From: an uncultured Prevotellaceae bacterium | GTDB taxonomy: Bacteria > Bacteroidota > Bacteroidia > Bacteroidales > Bacteroidaceae | DNA length: 64,000 bases | Reading direction: 5' to 3' | NCBI GenBank assembly: GCA_900317305.1 | Contig: ONGG01000003.1 | Span: forward strand, 49,225-113,224 | Shown here: piece by piece, positions 51,881 to 61,462 of the stretch | How positions within the stretch are numbered: the stretch's first letter is position 1 | Layout of the letters: every line of letters starts with the position of its first letter | Translations under genes and position numbers: made by a program | The notes under the pieces: generated by a model | The model's database searches: none | The model's input: the letters and a program-made list of their open reading frames with translations, nothing else | Told to the model about the DNA's origin: nothing

Positions 51881-51927
51881 TAACTTTGGCACCACCATAA
51901 AGCACGTACCTTGAGTAAAAAAGGTAC
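51881..51927 (+). promoter_or_regulatory. Promoter and leader hairpin of the beta-helix protein gene
   Basis: TAACTTTG (51881-51888) fits the -7 box, with TTGGG upstream at 51866 but no proper -33 box. Just after the expected start site, GTACCTT (51906-51912) and AAGGTAC (51921-51927) form a 7-bp hairpin in the leader. The start codon is 53 bases further on. Confidence 0.55.
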
Positions 51928-51979
51928 TACCCTCTCGACAAGCAACTACAAATATTTACTAATCCAAATCTATAACAGC

Positions 51980-54112
51980 ATGAAGAAAATCTTTACTCTA
52001 ATCGCTGCAGCTCTCATTACCATGGGAGTGAATGCACAAACCGAAAGCTACAAGGCTATCATCGTGGATGGCGACAACATCACGCTCGCACCCGAGTTTG
52101 CCGCCGTCATCGACGAGAGCAACAATGCCACCAACGTGGCCGATGGCAAGTCGATTGTCACCATCAACACCACCAACATGACCCTCGAGGCCGTAGGTGG
52201 CGCCACCATCGCCGACAAGAAAGACCCTGATGACCCAACCTTGAACCTGGGCCAGGACCTTACTCCCGGTGCCGTAATCAGCGAGGAGAACCACACCTAC
52301 GAGATTGCCTCGGTAGGCTCATGGAACCCCATCCAATGGAAGAACGGCAACAACAAGCTCGACATCAACGACGGCAAGGGTACCAAACTCTATTATGTGA
52401 TGGGTACCGGCAACCCCTACGTGAAGATGTTCTGTGAGGAACTGTACGAAGAAGGCCCCGATGGTCCTACTCCTACCGGCAAGTACAGGGCCCAGTATGA
52501 GTACTACGTGCCCGGCGGCCAGGTGATGCCTCTCGTAGGTCTCTACTACAAGTTCACCCCGAAGGTGAGCGGCAAACTGAAGGTGCAGATTTGGGCCAAC
52601 AAGGGCAACCGCCACACCTATGTGATTGACGATGCCACCAAAGAGGCCGTGAAATACCAGGCCGAGGGCTACATCAACGGTCAGCGTGCCAACACCACCA
52701 CTCCCGTCATCGACCCCGAGACCGGCGAGCAGAAACTCGACAACCAGGGCAATCCCATCTGGGAGCAGTATCAGGTTTACTTCACCCCCGAGCAGATCGA
52801 CTCCATCCACAGGGCTGTGCAGTGCACCGCTGAGGAGCAGCCCGACGGCACCATCATCTACACCGAGAAAGACCCCCTCTATGGTCCCTACATCATCGCC
52901 GGCGGCAACCAGGCCTTCTGGGGCTGGATTACCTTCGACGTGGAGGCAGGCAAGAGCTACTGGCTGTTCCAGGACAGCTCGCAGGTGGGCTTCGGCGGCT
53001 TTGACTTCACCACTGGCGACGAGCCTGGTCCACAGGGCAACGACCTGACTGTGATGGTAAGTGTGCATTCTGAGACGCCCGTCATCCTCAATCTGGAAGC
53101 CGACAAGGAATACACCATGTCAGGACCGATTAACAGTCCTTCCCTCATCATCAATGGTGTGGAAGGAGCCAACGCCAAAATCAAGATGGCATCCGGATCA
53201 TATTTCTCACCCAAATCCGACCTGATTCTGAAGAACGTCGACATCGATGCAGCCGCCACCAGCGAACCTCTCATCAAACTCAACGAGACTCCTATTGAGT
53301 CGAGTATCAATGCCGAGGGCGGTTACTATATCATCGAGAACATCGAAATCTCGAACAGCAACCTCAGCAATGTGAGCCAGATCATCAACGACAACAACGT
53401 GAAGTACTGCGTACACAACATGTTGGTAGACAACTGCGTGGTGTCGCTCAACGCCAGCTCGAAGAAGACCGTCTTCGACTTCAGCAAGCAGGGCTTCATC
53501 AACAACCTGACCGTGAAGAACAGCACCTTCTACAACAAGGGTGCCGACCAGGACTACTTCGTGCGCTACAACAACTCCGGCCGCTGCGACCGCGCTGGAT
53601 TCAAAGAAGAGGGCAATAGCATCAACTACGAGAACAACACATTCTACAACGTGGCCAAGGAAGGCCAGTGGGGCAACTACAGCGGCTTCGCCGGACGCAA
53701 CACCTCCTTCTGGGTGATGAAGAAGAACATCTTCGTTGACTGCGGTAGTGGCCAGATTTGCCGCCGCTATCTGGGTGGACGTGACAACCAGGCCACTGCC
53801 ACCTTCGAGGACAACACCTACTGGTTCAACGGTGCTCCCGAGGACACTGGCAACTACGACAACAGCGGCACTGCCATCCAGTCGGATCCGCAGCTCACCG
53901 ATCCCGCCAATGGCGACTTCACCCCGAAGGGTGAGGAGCAGTTGGCCAAGCAGACCGGCGACCCACGCTGGCTTGCCAACGCCATCAGCGACCTGACCGT
54001 CACCACTGCCGACGATGCCAACGCTCCGGTCTACAACCTTGCAGGCCAGCGCGTGACACCCGACACCAAGGGTATCCTCATCAAGAACGGCAAGAAGTTC
54101 GTGAACCGCTAA
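51980..54112 (+). CDS. Secreted beta-helix surface protein with DUF4957/DUF5123-like domain
   Basis: A 710-residue protein with a signal peptide (about 1-19, ending MGVNAQ). The N-terminal 330 residues are beta-rich and contain an acidic Asp/Glu/Pro-Gly segment. From about residue 370 the pattern becomes a right-handed beta-helix: SLIINGVEGANAKIKMASGS, LILKNVDIDAAATSEP, NNLTVKNSTFYNKGADQDYF and INYENNTFYNVAKEGQWGNY, as in DUF4957/DUF5123 proteins of pectin loci. It ends with YNLAGQRV...LIKNGKKFVNR. The C-terminal half is clearly related to the next gene. The start at 51980 follows the promoter at 51881. A terminator separates it from the next gene. A role in binding pectin-type glycans at the surface is inferred. 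Confidence 0.75.
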   Translation: MKKIFTLIAAALITMGVNAQTESYKAIIVDGDNITLAPEFAAVIDESNNATNVADGKSIVTINTTNMTLEAVGGATIADKKDPDDPTLNLGQDLTPGAVISEENHTYEIASVGSWNPIQWKNGNNKLDINDGKGTKLYYVMGTGNPYVKMFCEELYEEGPDGPTPTGKYRAQYEYYVPGGQVMPLVGLYYKFTPKVSGKLKVQIWANKGNRHTYVIDDATKEAVKYQAEGYINGQRANTTTPVIDPETGEQKLDNQGNPIWEQYQVYFTPEQIDSIHRAVQCTAEEQPDGTIIYTEKDPLYGPYIIAGGNQAFWGWITFDVEAGKSYWLFQDSSQVGFGGFDFTTGDEPGPQGNDLTVMVSVHSETPVILNLEADKEYTMSGPINSPSLIINGVEGANAKIKMASGSYFSPKSDLILKNVDIDAAATSEPLIKLNETPIESSINAEGGYYIIENIEISNSNLSNVSQIINDNNVKYCVHNMLVDNCVVSLNASSKKTVFDFSKQGFINNLTVKNSTFYNKGADQDYFVRYNNSGRCDRAGFKEEGNSINYENNTFYNVAKEGQWGNYSGFAGRNTSFWVMKKNIFVDCGSGQICRRYLGGRDNQATATFEDNTYWFNGAPEDTGNYDNSGTAIQSDPQLTDPANGDFTPKGEEQLAKQTGDPRWLANAISDLTVTTADDANAPVYNLAGQRVTPDTKGILIKNGKKFVNR

Positions 54113-54159
54113 ACCGACCTTTTCGGGAAATTCCACCGTGAGTTTCCATCAACCCATAG

Positions 54160-54194
54160 GGGTGTGCTCCAAAAAAGGAGCGCACCCTTTTTTT
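54160..54194 (+). terminator. Rho-independent terminator after the beta-helix gene
   Basis: GGGTGTGCTCC / GGAGCGCACCC (11-bp stem, one wobble, A6 loop) followed by seven T. It lies 48 bases after the stop codon and marks the gene at 51980 as a separate transcript from the SusC/SusD genes, unless read-through is allowed. Confidence 0.85.
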
Positions 54195-54303
54195 GTATCA
54201 GGCAGCCACACTATTTTCTTTGTACCGTCCTGATTACAAAGCCCACCCGCTCACGTCTTCATAATAGATTCGAATTATACATGTATAACTTAATAACTAT
54301 TTT

Positions 54304-55752
54304 ATGAACAAATTCTCATTTGTATCAAGCAAGAAGCTATGCGCTCTTGCCACGGTTGTCGTGGGCGCCTGGCTGATGACCTCCTGTGCCGATACCTATG
54401 ATGGGAACGACACTTTCGAGAGTGACGTGAGAAACACCCAACTGGCATCACCGGCAGAAGGCGACATCACCATCACGCCCAACACCGACGGCGACCAGAT
54501 GACCATCGCCTGGCCAGTGGTATATGGCGCCGGGGGCTATGAAGTGGTGCTCTACGACCTGAGCGACCCCAATACCCCGTTGGTCAACACTACGGTGGAT
54601 GGCTGCTCGCTTACCACCAGCCGTGAGGAAGACGTGAACTACATGCTCGCTATCCGCACCTTGGGCAACGAGAAGCTGAACAACACCGCCGCCGTCCAAG
54701 CCACGGAAAAACTGTTCAACACGTTCGAGGCCTCCTTTGCTGCCATCCCCGAGGGCGACCTTTATGAATGGTTTGTACAGAACCCCATCCCCGAGAGTGC
54801 CAAGGGCCAGAACCTGAACTTCGACCTCACTCCCGGAGGCCACTACACCGTGTCGCAGGTACTCGACTTTGGCAAGTTCACCGTCACGCTGCGCACCAGC
54901 AGCAAGGCCAACAACGCCACCATCACTTATAGCGTAGAAGGCGGACTGGCCACCTGCAGCGGTTTCAAGGCCAAATACATCACCTTCGAGTGCGGAGCCT
55001 CCACTCAGCCCGTCCTGGCGTTGAGCGCCGAGCCCGACCCCTCGATTCTGGATGCCGACCATAACAGTTACTACCAGATTGTGGACCCGGTGAGTTTCCA
55101 GAACTGTACCATCAACAACGTGGTGCGCACCTTCATGTTCGACAACAAGGTGAAATACTGCGTGAAGACGTTCTCCATCTCCAACTCGCTGGTGAAGTTC
55201 ACTCCCGACGACAAGATGAGCAGCACCGCATACTTCCAGATTTACGACGGTGGCGGTTTCATCAACGACTTCACCGCTACCAACAGCACGTTCTGGTGTG
55301 CCAACAGCAATCCCGTGCAGTATTTCATCCGCTACAACAACTCATGCCGTTGCGACCGTGCCGGCTATCTGACCAACTCCATCAACCTGATGAACTGTAC
55401 GTTCTACAACATCGCCAAGACCGGACAGATGGCCAACCACAGCGGATTCGACGGCCGCAACACCTCTAACTACCAAATTGTGAGCAACATCTTCGTAGAC
55501 TGCGGAAACGGTCAGGTGCCCCGCCGTCTGACAGGCCGTATCAGCACTTCTGCTGTCAACATCTTCGGCTACAACACCTATTGGTTTGACGGCGCCCCTG
55601 AGACCGAAGGATTCTCTACCAACCAGTATGACACTAGCAACAACGCCCTGCAGACCGACCCCGCCTTCGTGGATGCCGCCAATGGCAACTTCACCCCGAC
55701 TGGTGCAGAGCAAGTGGCTCGTAAGACCGGTGATCCCCGTTGGCTGAAATAA
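54304..55752 (+). CDS. Surface lipoprotein with FN3-like and beta-helix (DUF4957/DUF5123-like) domains
   Basis: A 482-residue lipoprotein; the lipobox LMTSC places the modified Cys at 28. Residues about 45-135 resemble a fibronectin type 3 domain (ITPNTDGDQMTIAWPVVYGA). Residues about 160-480 form a beta-helix (SFQNCTINNVVRTFMFDNKV, LMNCTFYNIAKTGQMANHSG) whose last 130 residues line up with the end of the previous protein (DGAPETEG, ANGNFTPTGAEQVARKTGDP). It lies 36 bases before the susC gene. In this position a surface glycan-binding protein is expected; the beta-helix suggests pectin-type ligands, and a lyase activity cannot be excluded. Confidence 0.82.
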   Translation: MNKFSFVSSKKLCALATVVVGAWLMTSCADTYDGNDTFESDVRNTQLASPAEGDITITPNTDGDQMTIAWPVVYGAGGYEVVLYDLSDPNTPLVNTTVDGCSLTTSREEDVNYMLAIRTLGNEKLNNTAAVQATEKLFNTFEASFAAIPEGDLYEWFVQNPIPESAKGQNLNFDLTPGGHYTVSQVLDFGKFTVTLRTSSKANNATITYSVEGGLATCSGFKAKYITFECGASTQPVLALSAEPDPSILDADHNSYYQIVDPVSFQNCTINNVVRTFMFDNKVKYCVKTFSISNSLVKFTPDDKMSSTAYFQIYDGGGFINDFTATNSTFWCANSNPVQYFIRYNNSCRCDRAGYLTNSINLMNCTFYNIAKTGQMANHSGFDGRNTSNYQIVSNIFVDCGNGQVPRRLTGRISTSAVNIFGYNTYWFDGAPETEGFSTNQYDTSNNALQTDPAFVDAANGNFTPTGAEQVARKTGDPRWLK

Positions 55753-55788
55753 CCCTATCCCATGTTGAACGAAAAAAGAAAAAACGAT

Positions 55789-58700
55789 ATGAAAAGAAGA
55801 CTCATCATCAGTTTATGCATGGGCATGGCCCTGCTGCTCGCACCTTTGTCGGTGTGCGCACAGAACAAGACGGTGAAGGGTACGGTGCTCGACGAGAACG
55901 GTGAGCCCGTTATCGGCGCCACTATCCAAGTGGTGGGCGACAAGAGCGGCGGTACCGTGACCGACCTTGACGGAAACTATGAGATATCTGTTCCCTCGAA
56001 TGCCAAAATCACCATCTCCTATATCGGTTACCTGACCCAGACCGTGAAGCCCGGCGGCACAGTGCAACTCCAAGAAGACCTCCAGAGTCTGGAAGAAGTG
56101 GTTGTCGTGGGTTACGGCGTGCAAAAGATGAAGAATGTGACCGGTGCCGTGGAGACCCTCTCGCCCAAAGAGATCCAAGACCTCTCGGTGGGCAACCTCG
56201 GCGATGCCCTCGTGGGTATGTTCAACGGCGTGAGCGTGAACCCCGGCGGCAGCCGCCCCGGTGAGAGTCCCTCGCTCAACATCCGCCAGAGCGACGTGAT
56301 GGCGAAAACCACCACCCCCGATGCCACCCGTGGTGGTGACCCCGACCCCACCCCACTCTACGTCATCGACGGCTTCATCTCGACTGAAACGGCCTTCAAC
56401 AATCTTGACGCCAGTGAGGTAGAGAGCATCACCGTGCTGAAGGATGCCTCTGCCGCCGTCTATGGTGCCCGTGCCGCCTATGGTGTGGTATTGGTGAAAA
56501 CGAAGCAAGGCGAGAGCGGAGCCCCAAAGATCAGCTACTCCGGACAGCTCGGTTGGACCGACGCCCTCTACACCCCGAAGATGCTGAACTCCTACGATTA
56601 TATGAAGGTATATAATACGATGCGTGCCGCCAACACCTCGACGCAAGACAACATTGAGTTGCGCACTCAACTGTTCCAACTCGACGAGATGGAGGCAGCC
56701 CGCAGTCTGAACTTCGACCTGCTCGACAAGGAGTGGAAGGCAGCCCTCACCCAGCGTCATAACATCAACATCAACGGCGGTACCGAGAAAGCCACCTACT
56801 TTGCAGGCGTGTCGTACTTCACCCAAGATGGTAACATCGGCCGCCTCGACTACGACCGTTGGAACTTCCGTGCCGGCATCAATGCCAAGATAGGCCAGCA
56901 CGTGAAGACCGTGCTCCAAGTGAGCGGTGACTGGGGCGAGCGCACCAACTCTACTACCCCGCAGGGTGGTGGTACCGACTACGACTATCGCTGGCTGATG
57001 ACCCACCTGCCCTTCGTGCCCGACTATGTGGGTGAATATCCCCTGGTCTACAGCGGCATGGAGAACGGCATCCCCACCAGTGCCACCCAGCTCTACAACT
57101 TCGCTGCAGTGCAGAACCACAGCGACCATGTGCAGAACCTTACCAACAACCTGAACATCAACGGCAGCATTGAGCTCGACTTCGACTGGATCAAGCCTTT
57201 GAAGGGTCTCTCGGCCAAAATATCCTATTCGAAGAGCATCAGCAACTCGAAGACCAACACCGTGCAGACCATCCAGGATGTCTACCGCATGCTCGACCGC
57301 ACTGGTTCTGGCAACCACCTCTACACAGGTCCCGATGCCGTCTACAACGACAATACAATGAGCGTACTGCGACTGGTGAGCAACGGCGGTATGCTGAGCC
57401 GCAATATGAGCCGCAGCGACAGCTACCAGTACAACCTCACCCTGCAATATGCCCGTAAGTTCGGCCAACACGATGTAAGCGGCCTTTTCTCTCTGGAGAA
57501 GACTGAGGCATGGGCCGAGCCCCTCTACGGCAGCATCACCGACCTCATCGCCTATCAGGACGAACAGTCGAGTTCGGGAACAGGCGACAAGGACGTGTCG
57601 TTCGGACGCAGCGAGAGCGGTATGCTCTCCTATGTGGGCCGTTTCAACTATGCCTACGCCAGCAAGTATCTCTTCGAGTTCCTCTTCCGTGCCGACGCCT
57701 CCACCAAGTTTGCCCCGAAGAACTACTGGGGCAAATTCCCCTCGGTGAGTGCCGGATGGGTGGTATCAGAGGAGAAATGGTTCCAGGACAAAGTGAAATG
57801 GATTGACTTCCTGAAGCTGCGTGCCTCATGGGGTCTGATGGGCCGCGACAACATCCGCGCCTGGCTCTGGACCCAGCTCTATGAGCGCAACGCCGCCAAG
57901 GGTGCCATCTTCGGTACCAGCGGCATCAACAGCGACGTGGGCTACGCTCTAATCATGCCCAAGGCCGGTGTGAACAGCGACGTGCACTGGGACAAGACCT
58001 ACAAGACCAACTTCGGTATCGACGCCCACTTCCTGCGCGACCGTCTGACCGTCGACTTCAACTACTATTATGACCGGGGCCGTGAGCTCTTCGCCACCCG
58101 CACCGGAACCTCACAGTTCCCCACCACCGTGGGTACGCAGGCCACCCCTGAGAACTATGGTGAGCTCGACGCCTGGGGATGGGAGTTGAACCTCGGCTGG
58201 CGCGACAAGATCGGCAAGGACTTCAAATACAACATCAAACTCTCTACCGGTTTCAGCGACAACAAGATGCTGAAGACCAACTTCCAGGCCATTCCCGAAT
58301 ACGACGACATGGTCTATGGCGAGCGTACCGACCGTGGTCTCTGGGGCTTCAAATGCCTCGGCATGTTCCGCAGCTACCAAGACATCGAGGAATACTTCGC
58401 CAAGAACAACATCACCGAGTATCTAGGTATGACGAAGAGCGAGGTACGTCCGGGTTTGCTCATCTACGAGGACATCCACGGCGACAACAATGGCGACGGC
58501 ACCTATGCCGCCAAAGACGGCAAGATTACCGCCGGCAACGACTTCATCCGCCTGTCGGAATACTCGAGCAACCCCTACGGCTGCACCCTCAACCTCGGTG
58601 CCACCTACAAGAGTCTCTCGCTGCAGGCCCAGCTCTCGGCTGGATGGGGAGCCAAGATGCTCGTGAACACCGACTTCCGCAATGCCGCCAACAGCAACTA

Positions 58701-59094
58701 CGGCAGTTATGAGTATGTGAACATGCCCTCTGCTTTCAGCGACATGTTCAACTACCAGGACATCTACGACGCCAATGGCAACATCACCGTGCCTGTCAAC
58801 CTGGCCGCCTCGATGCCCAACATGCGCTACAGCAACGTTAACGCCGCTGCATCCTCCTTCTGGCTGATCGACGCCACGGCCATCACCCTCCGCAACGTGA
58901 CACTGGCCTACACCTTGCCCAAGAGCTGGGTGAAGCACATCGGCATCAGCAACGTACGTCTGAACCTCACCGTTCAGAACGCCCTCAATTTCATCAACAA
59001 CTACCCCGACAAGAGCTGGGCATCATGGGGCGGCAACTATGGCCGTTATCCCAACCTGCGCAAGTACACCATGGGTATCAACGTATCATTCTAA
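55789..59094 (+). CDS. susC: SusC-like TonB-dependent outer-membrane transporter
   Basis: A complete SusC protein of 1101 residues. It has a signal peptide (about 1-24, ending SVCAQ), a carboxypeptidase-D-like domain (GTVLDENGEPVIGATIQVV, ISYIGY), the SusC signature LEEVVVVGYGVQKMKNVTGA, a plug domain (TPLYVIDGFIST, DASAAVYGARAAYGVVLVKT) and a 22-strand barrel ending KYTMGINVSF with a terminal Phe. The start at 55789 gives the proper signal peptide; 55762 adds nine charged residues. It takes up oligosaccharides with the SusD protein that follows six bases later. Given the flanking pectin-type genes, RG-II or another pectin fragment is the likely cargo. Confidence 0.95.
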   Translation: MKRRLIISLCMGMALLLAPLSVCAQNKTVKGTVLDENGEPVIGATIQVVGDKSGGTVTDLDGNYEISVPSNAKITISYIGYLTQTVKPGGTVQLQEDLQSLEEVVVVGYGVQKMKNVTGAVETLSPKEIQDLSVGNLGDALVGMFNGVSVNPGGSRPGESPSLNIRQSDVMAKTTTPDATRGGDPDPTPLYVIDGFISTETAFNNLDASEVESITVLKDASAAVYGARAAYGVVLVKTKQGESGAPKISYSGQLGWTDALYTPKMLNSYDYMKVYNTMRAANTSTQDNIELRTQLFQLDEMEAARSLNFDLLDKEWKAALTQRHNININGGTEKATYFAGVSYFTQDGNIGRLDYDRWNFRAGINAKIGQHVKTVLQVSGDWGERTNSTTPQGGGTDYDYRWLMTHLPFVPDYVGEYPLVYSGMENGIPTSATQLYNFAAVQNHSDHVQNLTNNLNINGSIELDFDWIKPLKGLSAKISYSKSISNSKTNTVQTIQDVYRMLDRTGSGNHLYTGPDAVYNDNTMSVLRLVSNGGMLSRNMSRSDSYQYNLTLQYARKFGQHDVSGLFSLEKTEAWAEPLYGSITDLIAYQDEQSSSGTGDKDVSFGRSESGMLSYVGRFNYAYASKYLFEFLFRADASTKFAPKNYWGKFPSVSAGWVVSEEKWFQDKVKWIDFLKLRASWGLMGRDNIRAWLWTQLYERNAAKGAIFGTSGINSDVGYALIMPKAGVNSDVHWDKTYKTNFGIDAHFLRDRLTVDFNYYYDRGRELFATRTGTSQFPTTVGTQATPENYGELDAWGWELNLGWRDKIGKDFKYNIKLSTGFSDNKMLKTNFQAIPEYDDMVYGERTDRGLWGFKCLGMFRSYQDIEEYFAKNNITEYLGMTKSEVRPGLLIYEDIHGDNNGDGTYAAKDGKITAGNDFIRLSEYSSNPYGCTLNLGATYKSLSLQAQLSAGWGAKMLVNTDFRNAANSNYGSYEYVNMPSAFSDMFNYQDIYDANGNITVPVNLAASMPNMRYSNVNAAASSFWLIDATAITLRNVTLAYTLPKSWVKHIGISNVRLNLTVQNALNFINNYPDKSWASWGGNYGRYPNLRKYTMGINVSF

Positions 59095-59100
59095 CCAAAA

Positions 59101-61365
59101 ATGAGGACTATCAAGATGAAAAACAAGAATATAATAGGCAAAGCCTTGGTATTGTCGACCGTCCTGATGAGCCTGGCGGCTTGCAGCGACGAGTTCCTGG
59201 AGGAGAAGAAGAACTACGGCAACTTCAACCAGACTACGGTCTACAGCGACTTCAATGGTGCCCAGGAGCGTCTGAACAACATCTACTACTGGCTGTTGCC
59301 CGTATCGGATGGTGGTGATGGCAACGGCACCAACAAGCCCAACGACTGGACCCCTGTGGGCAATCCCGACAAGTGGTCGAAGAGCACCGAGGAGTATGGC
59401 GGGTTCTCCATCTTCGTGAATCCCGAGGAGGAAATCACCTACAGCTTCACGGGCAGCAACTTCGACTTCTTCTACGTGGCCAACGACGTATACAGTCCGT
59501 GGGGCCATATCCGCAACTGCAACGACGTGATAGAGAACGTGGAGAAATCATCGCTTACCGACGAGGAGAAGAACCTGCTGCTCGGACAGGCCTACTTCTT
59601 CCGTGGCTATATGTACTACCATCTGGTGACCATTTATGGCGGTGTGCCCATCATCGACCATGTGCAAGACCCCATCCTGGGTTCTGACGGTGATGGTTCC
59701 GACCTCATCGTGCCGCGCCAGACCACCAAGGATTGTGTGGATTTCGTGTGCGCCGACTTTGAACGTGCCGCCTCGATGCTGCCCGCCCGCTGGCCCAACG
59801 AGGCCAACGACTTCGGCCGCATCACCTCGGGCCTTGCACAGGCTATGCTCGGCAAGATGCTGCTCTACTATGCCAGTCCGGTGTTCAACCGCGCCGATGA
59901 CCCATCACGCTGGGAGAAAGCCTACGAGGCCAACCGTGCTGCCATTGAAAAGCTCACCGCTGGTGGTTTCGGCTTGGCCTATGCCGGCAATGGTGGCGAG
60001 AACAACGGTGCCAACTGGGCCCGCATCTGGACCGACTATACCGGCAGCGACGGCAGCGTGAACGAGGCCGTGTTCATCACCTTGCACAACACGAAGGACA
60101 ATGTGTCGGGCCAACCCGACTACGGCAAGTACAACCGCTGGGAGCACAGCATCCGTCCGCGCAACACCAATGGTGGCGGCGGCTATACCCCTACGGCCGA
60201 GATGGTGGACCTCTTCCCCATGGCCGATGGTCTGAAACCTGGCGAGAGCAGCATCCGCTACGACAAGCTCAAGTTCTGGCTCAACCGCGACCCACGCTTC
60301 TACCGCACCTTCGCCTTCCCTGGTGTGAAATGGGAGTGGAACGAGGGAGGCGTTAGCCTCACCGATGCATCGCTCAATGGCATCATCCCCACCGAAGTCT
60401 ACACTTCGGGCCGCGACTACTCGCTGTGGAGCTACATGTGGAACGACAATGAGGACGACCTCGACAAGGTCACCACCTCGAACGGCTACTGGGCCGACCT
60501 GCTGACGCAGACCACCGACAAGGGTGGCAGCCACTCCATCTATGTGCGCAAGCGCTCCGACGACTTCCATCTGCACACTGCTCCATTCTACGAGTATATC
60601 AACAGCCAGAGCAACCCGAAGGGCTTCATGAAGAATGCCGCCCCGCTCATCTCAATGCGCTATGCCGAGGTGCTGCTCAACTATGCCGAGGCAGCCTGTG
60701 GTGCCGGACACTTCGATGAGGCTTTGGACGCGCTGCGTCAGATCCGTGCCCGCGTGGGCTACACTGCAGCCAACAACTTTGGTCTGCCCTCTGACATCAA
60801 CGGTAACCGCCAGAAACTCTTCGCCGCCATCCTCTACGAGCGCCAGATAGAGTTGGCCTACGAGGGCAACCGCTATGGCGACATGCACCGCTGGATGCTC
60901 TTTGACGGAGGAGAAGGACAGGCCGCCATCAAGTCGACCTGGACGCTCACCGGTTTTGGAGGCAACACCTGCAACTATCTGGGTGTGAAGCCTCTCAACG
61001 GAACGAAGCGTCACCAAATCGTGCTCTACTGCATCGACCCGTCGACCACCGACCCCACCGAGGGCAACCGCCCCATGCCTATCAGTCTTGATGAGGACCT
61101 GACCAGCCAGAATGGTGCTATCAGCGACAATGGCGTGAGGGAGCTGGCCGACTTCTACGACATCTTCCTTCGCCGCAAGGACGTGAACACCGATGGTAAC
61201 GACAATGCGCTCACCATCCAGTACCGTCCCACCTATTACTTCCTCGGCCTGCGCCAGAACGCCATGCAGACCAACCCCACCCTGCACCAAACGGTGGGAT
61301 GGCACGACCTGGGCCGCAATGCCGACGGACTGTTCGACCCCCTGTCGGACACCCTGCCCGAGTAG
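59101..61365 (+). CDS. susD: SusD-like nutrient-binding outer-membrane lipoprotein
   Basis: The partner of the SusC transporter. It is 754 residues if the start at 59101 is used, or 749 from 59116. The lipobox SLAAC follows a hydrophobic helix. SusD family segments are FLEEKKNYGNF, NCNDVIENVEKSS, LLGQAYFFRGYMYYHLVTIY, APLISMRYAEVLLNYAEAAC and LYERQIELAYEGNRYGDMHR with RQI/EGNR as in most SusD proteins. It is longer than the usual 500-600 residues, mainly through extra loops between about 60 and 140 and around 300-520. It lies six bases after susC and is followed by a strong terminator, so the SusC/SusD unit ends here. Confidence 0.94.
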   Translation: MRTIKMKNKNIIGKALVLSTVLMSLAACSDEFLEEKKNYGNFNQTTVYSDFNGAQERLNNIYYWLLPVSDGGDGNGTNKPNDWTPVGNPDKWSKSTEEYGGFSIFVNPEEEITYSFTGSNFDFFYVANDVYSPWGHIRNCNDVIENVEKSSLTDEEKNLLLGQAYFFRGYMYYHLVTIYGGVPIIDHVQDPILGSDGDGSDLIVPRQTTKDCVDFVCADFERAASMLPARWPNEANDFGRITSGLAQAMLGKMLLYYASPVFNRADDPSRWEKAYEANRAAIEKLTAGGFGLAYAGNGGENNGANWARIWTDYTGSDGSVNEAVFITLHNTKDNVSGQPDYGKYNRWEHSIRPRNTNGGGGYTPTAEMVDLFPMADGLKPGESSIRYDKLKFWLNRDPRFYRTFAFPGVKWEWNEGGVSLTDASLNGIIPTEVYTSGRDYSLWSYMWNDNEDDLDKVTTSNGYWADLLTQTTDKGGSHSIYVRKRSDDFHLHTAPFYEYINSQSNPKGFMKNAAPLISMRYAEVLLNYAEAACGAGHFDEALDALRQIRARVGYTAANNFGLPSDINGNRQKLFAAILYERQIELAYEGNRYGDMHRWMLFDGGEGQAAIKSTWTLTGFGGNTCNYLGVKPLNGTKRHQIVLYCIDPSTTDPTEGNRPMPISLDEDLTSQNGAISDNGVRELADFYDIFLRRKDVNTDGNDNALTIQYRPTYYFLGLRQNAMQTNPTLHQTVGWHDLGRNADGLFDPLSDTLPE

Positions 61366-61389
61366 TTGGCTGAAAGTCAGTATTACCAC

Positions 61390-61422
61390 AAAGGGTGCGC
61401 CTCGCATTGAGGCGCACCCTTT
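61390..61422. terminator. Bidirectional hairpin terminator
   Basis: A perfect 14-bp stem (AAAGGGTGCGCCTC / GAGGCGCACCCTTT) with a 5-base loop between the convergent susD and subtilase genes. A and T at its two edges allow use from both sides. Confidence 0.85.
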
Positions 61423-61462
61423 ATGGTTGTTGTCATCCTATCTATCCAGCCAGGACAAATGC

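Noticed and set aside
54218-54241. Inverted repeat CTTTGTA...TACAAAG before the lipoprotein gene as a promoter or operator
   Set aside because: Only 7-bp arms with a 10-base gap and no clear TAnnTTTG box on the plus strand; too weak to list as a feature.
55813-57471. A 552-codon open frame on the minus strand opposite the SusC gene
   Set aside because: It runs antisense to a certain SusC gene, has no recognised domain, and its composition is that of the complement of a GC-rich coding strand. Similar long antisense frames occur opposite GH18-ThuA, GH2 and GH95 and were all treated as shadows.
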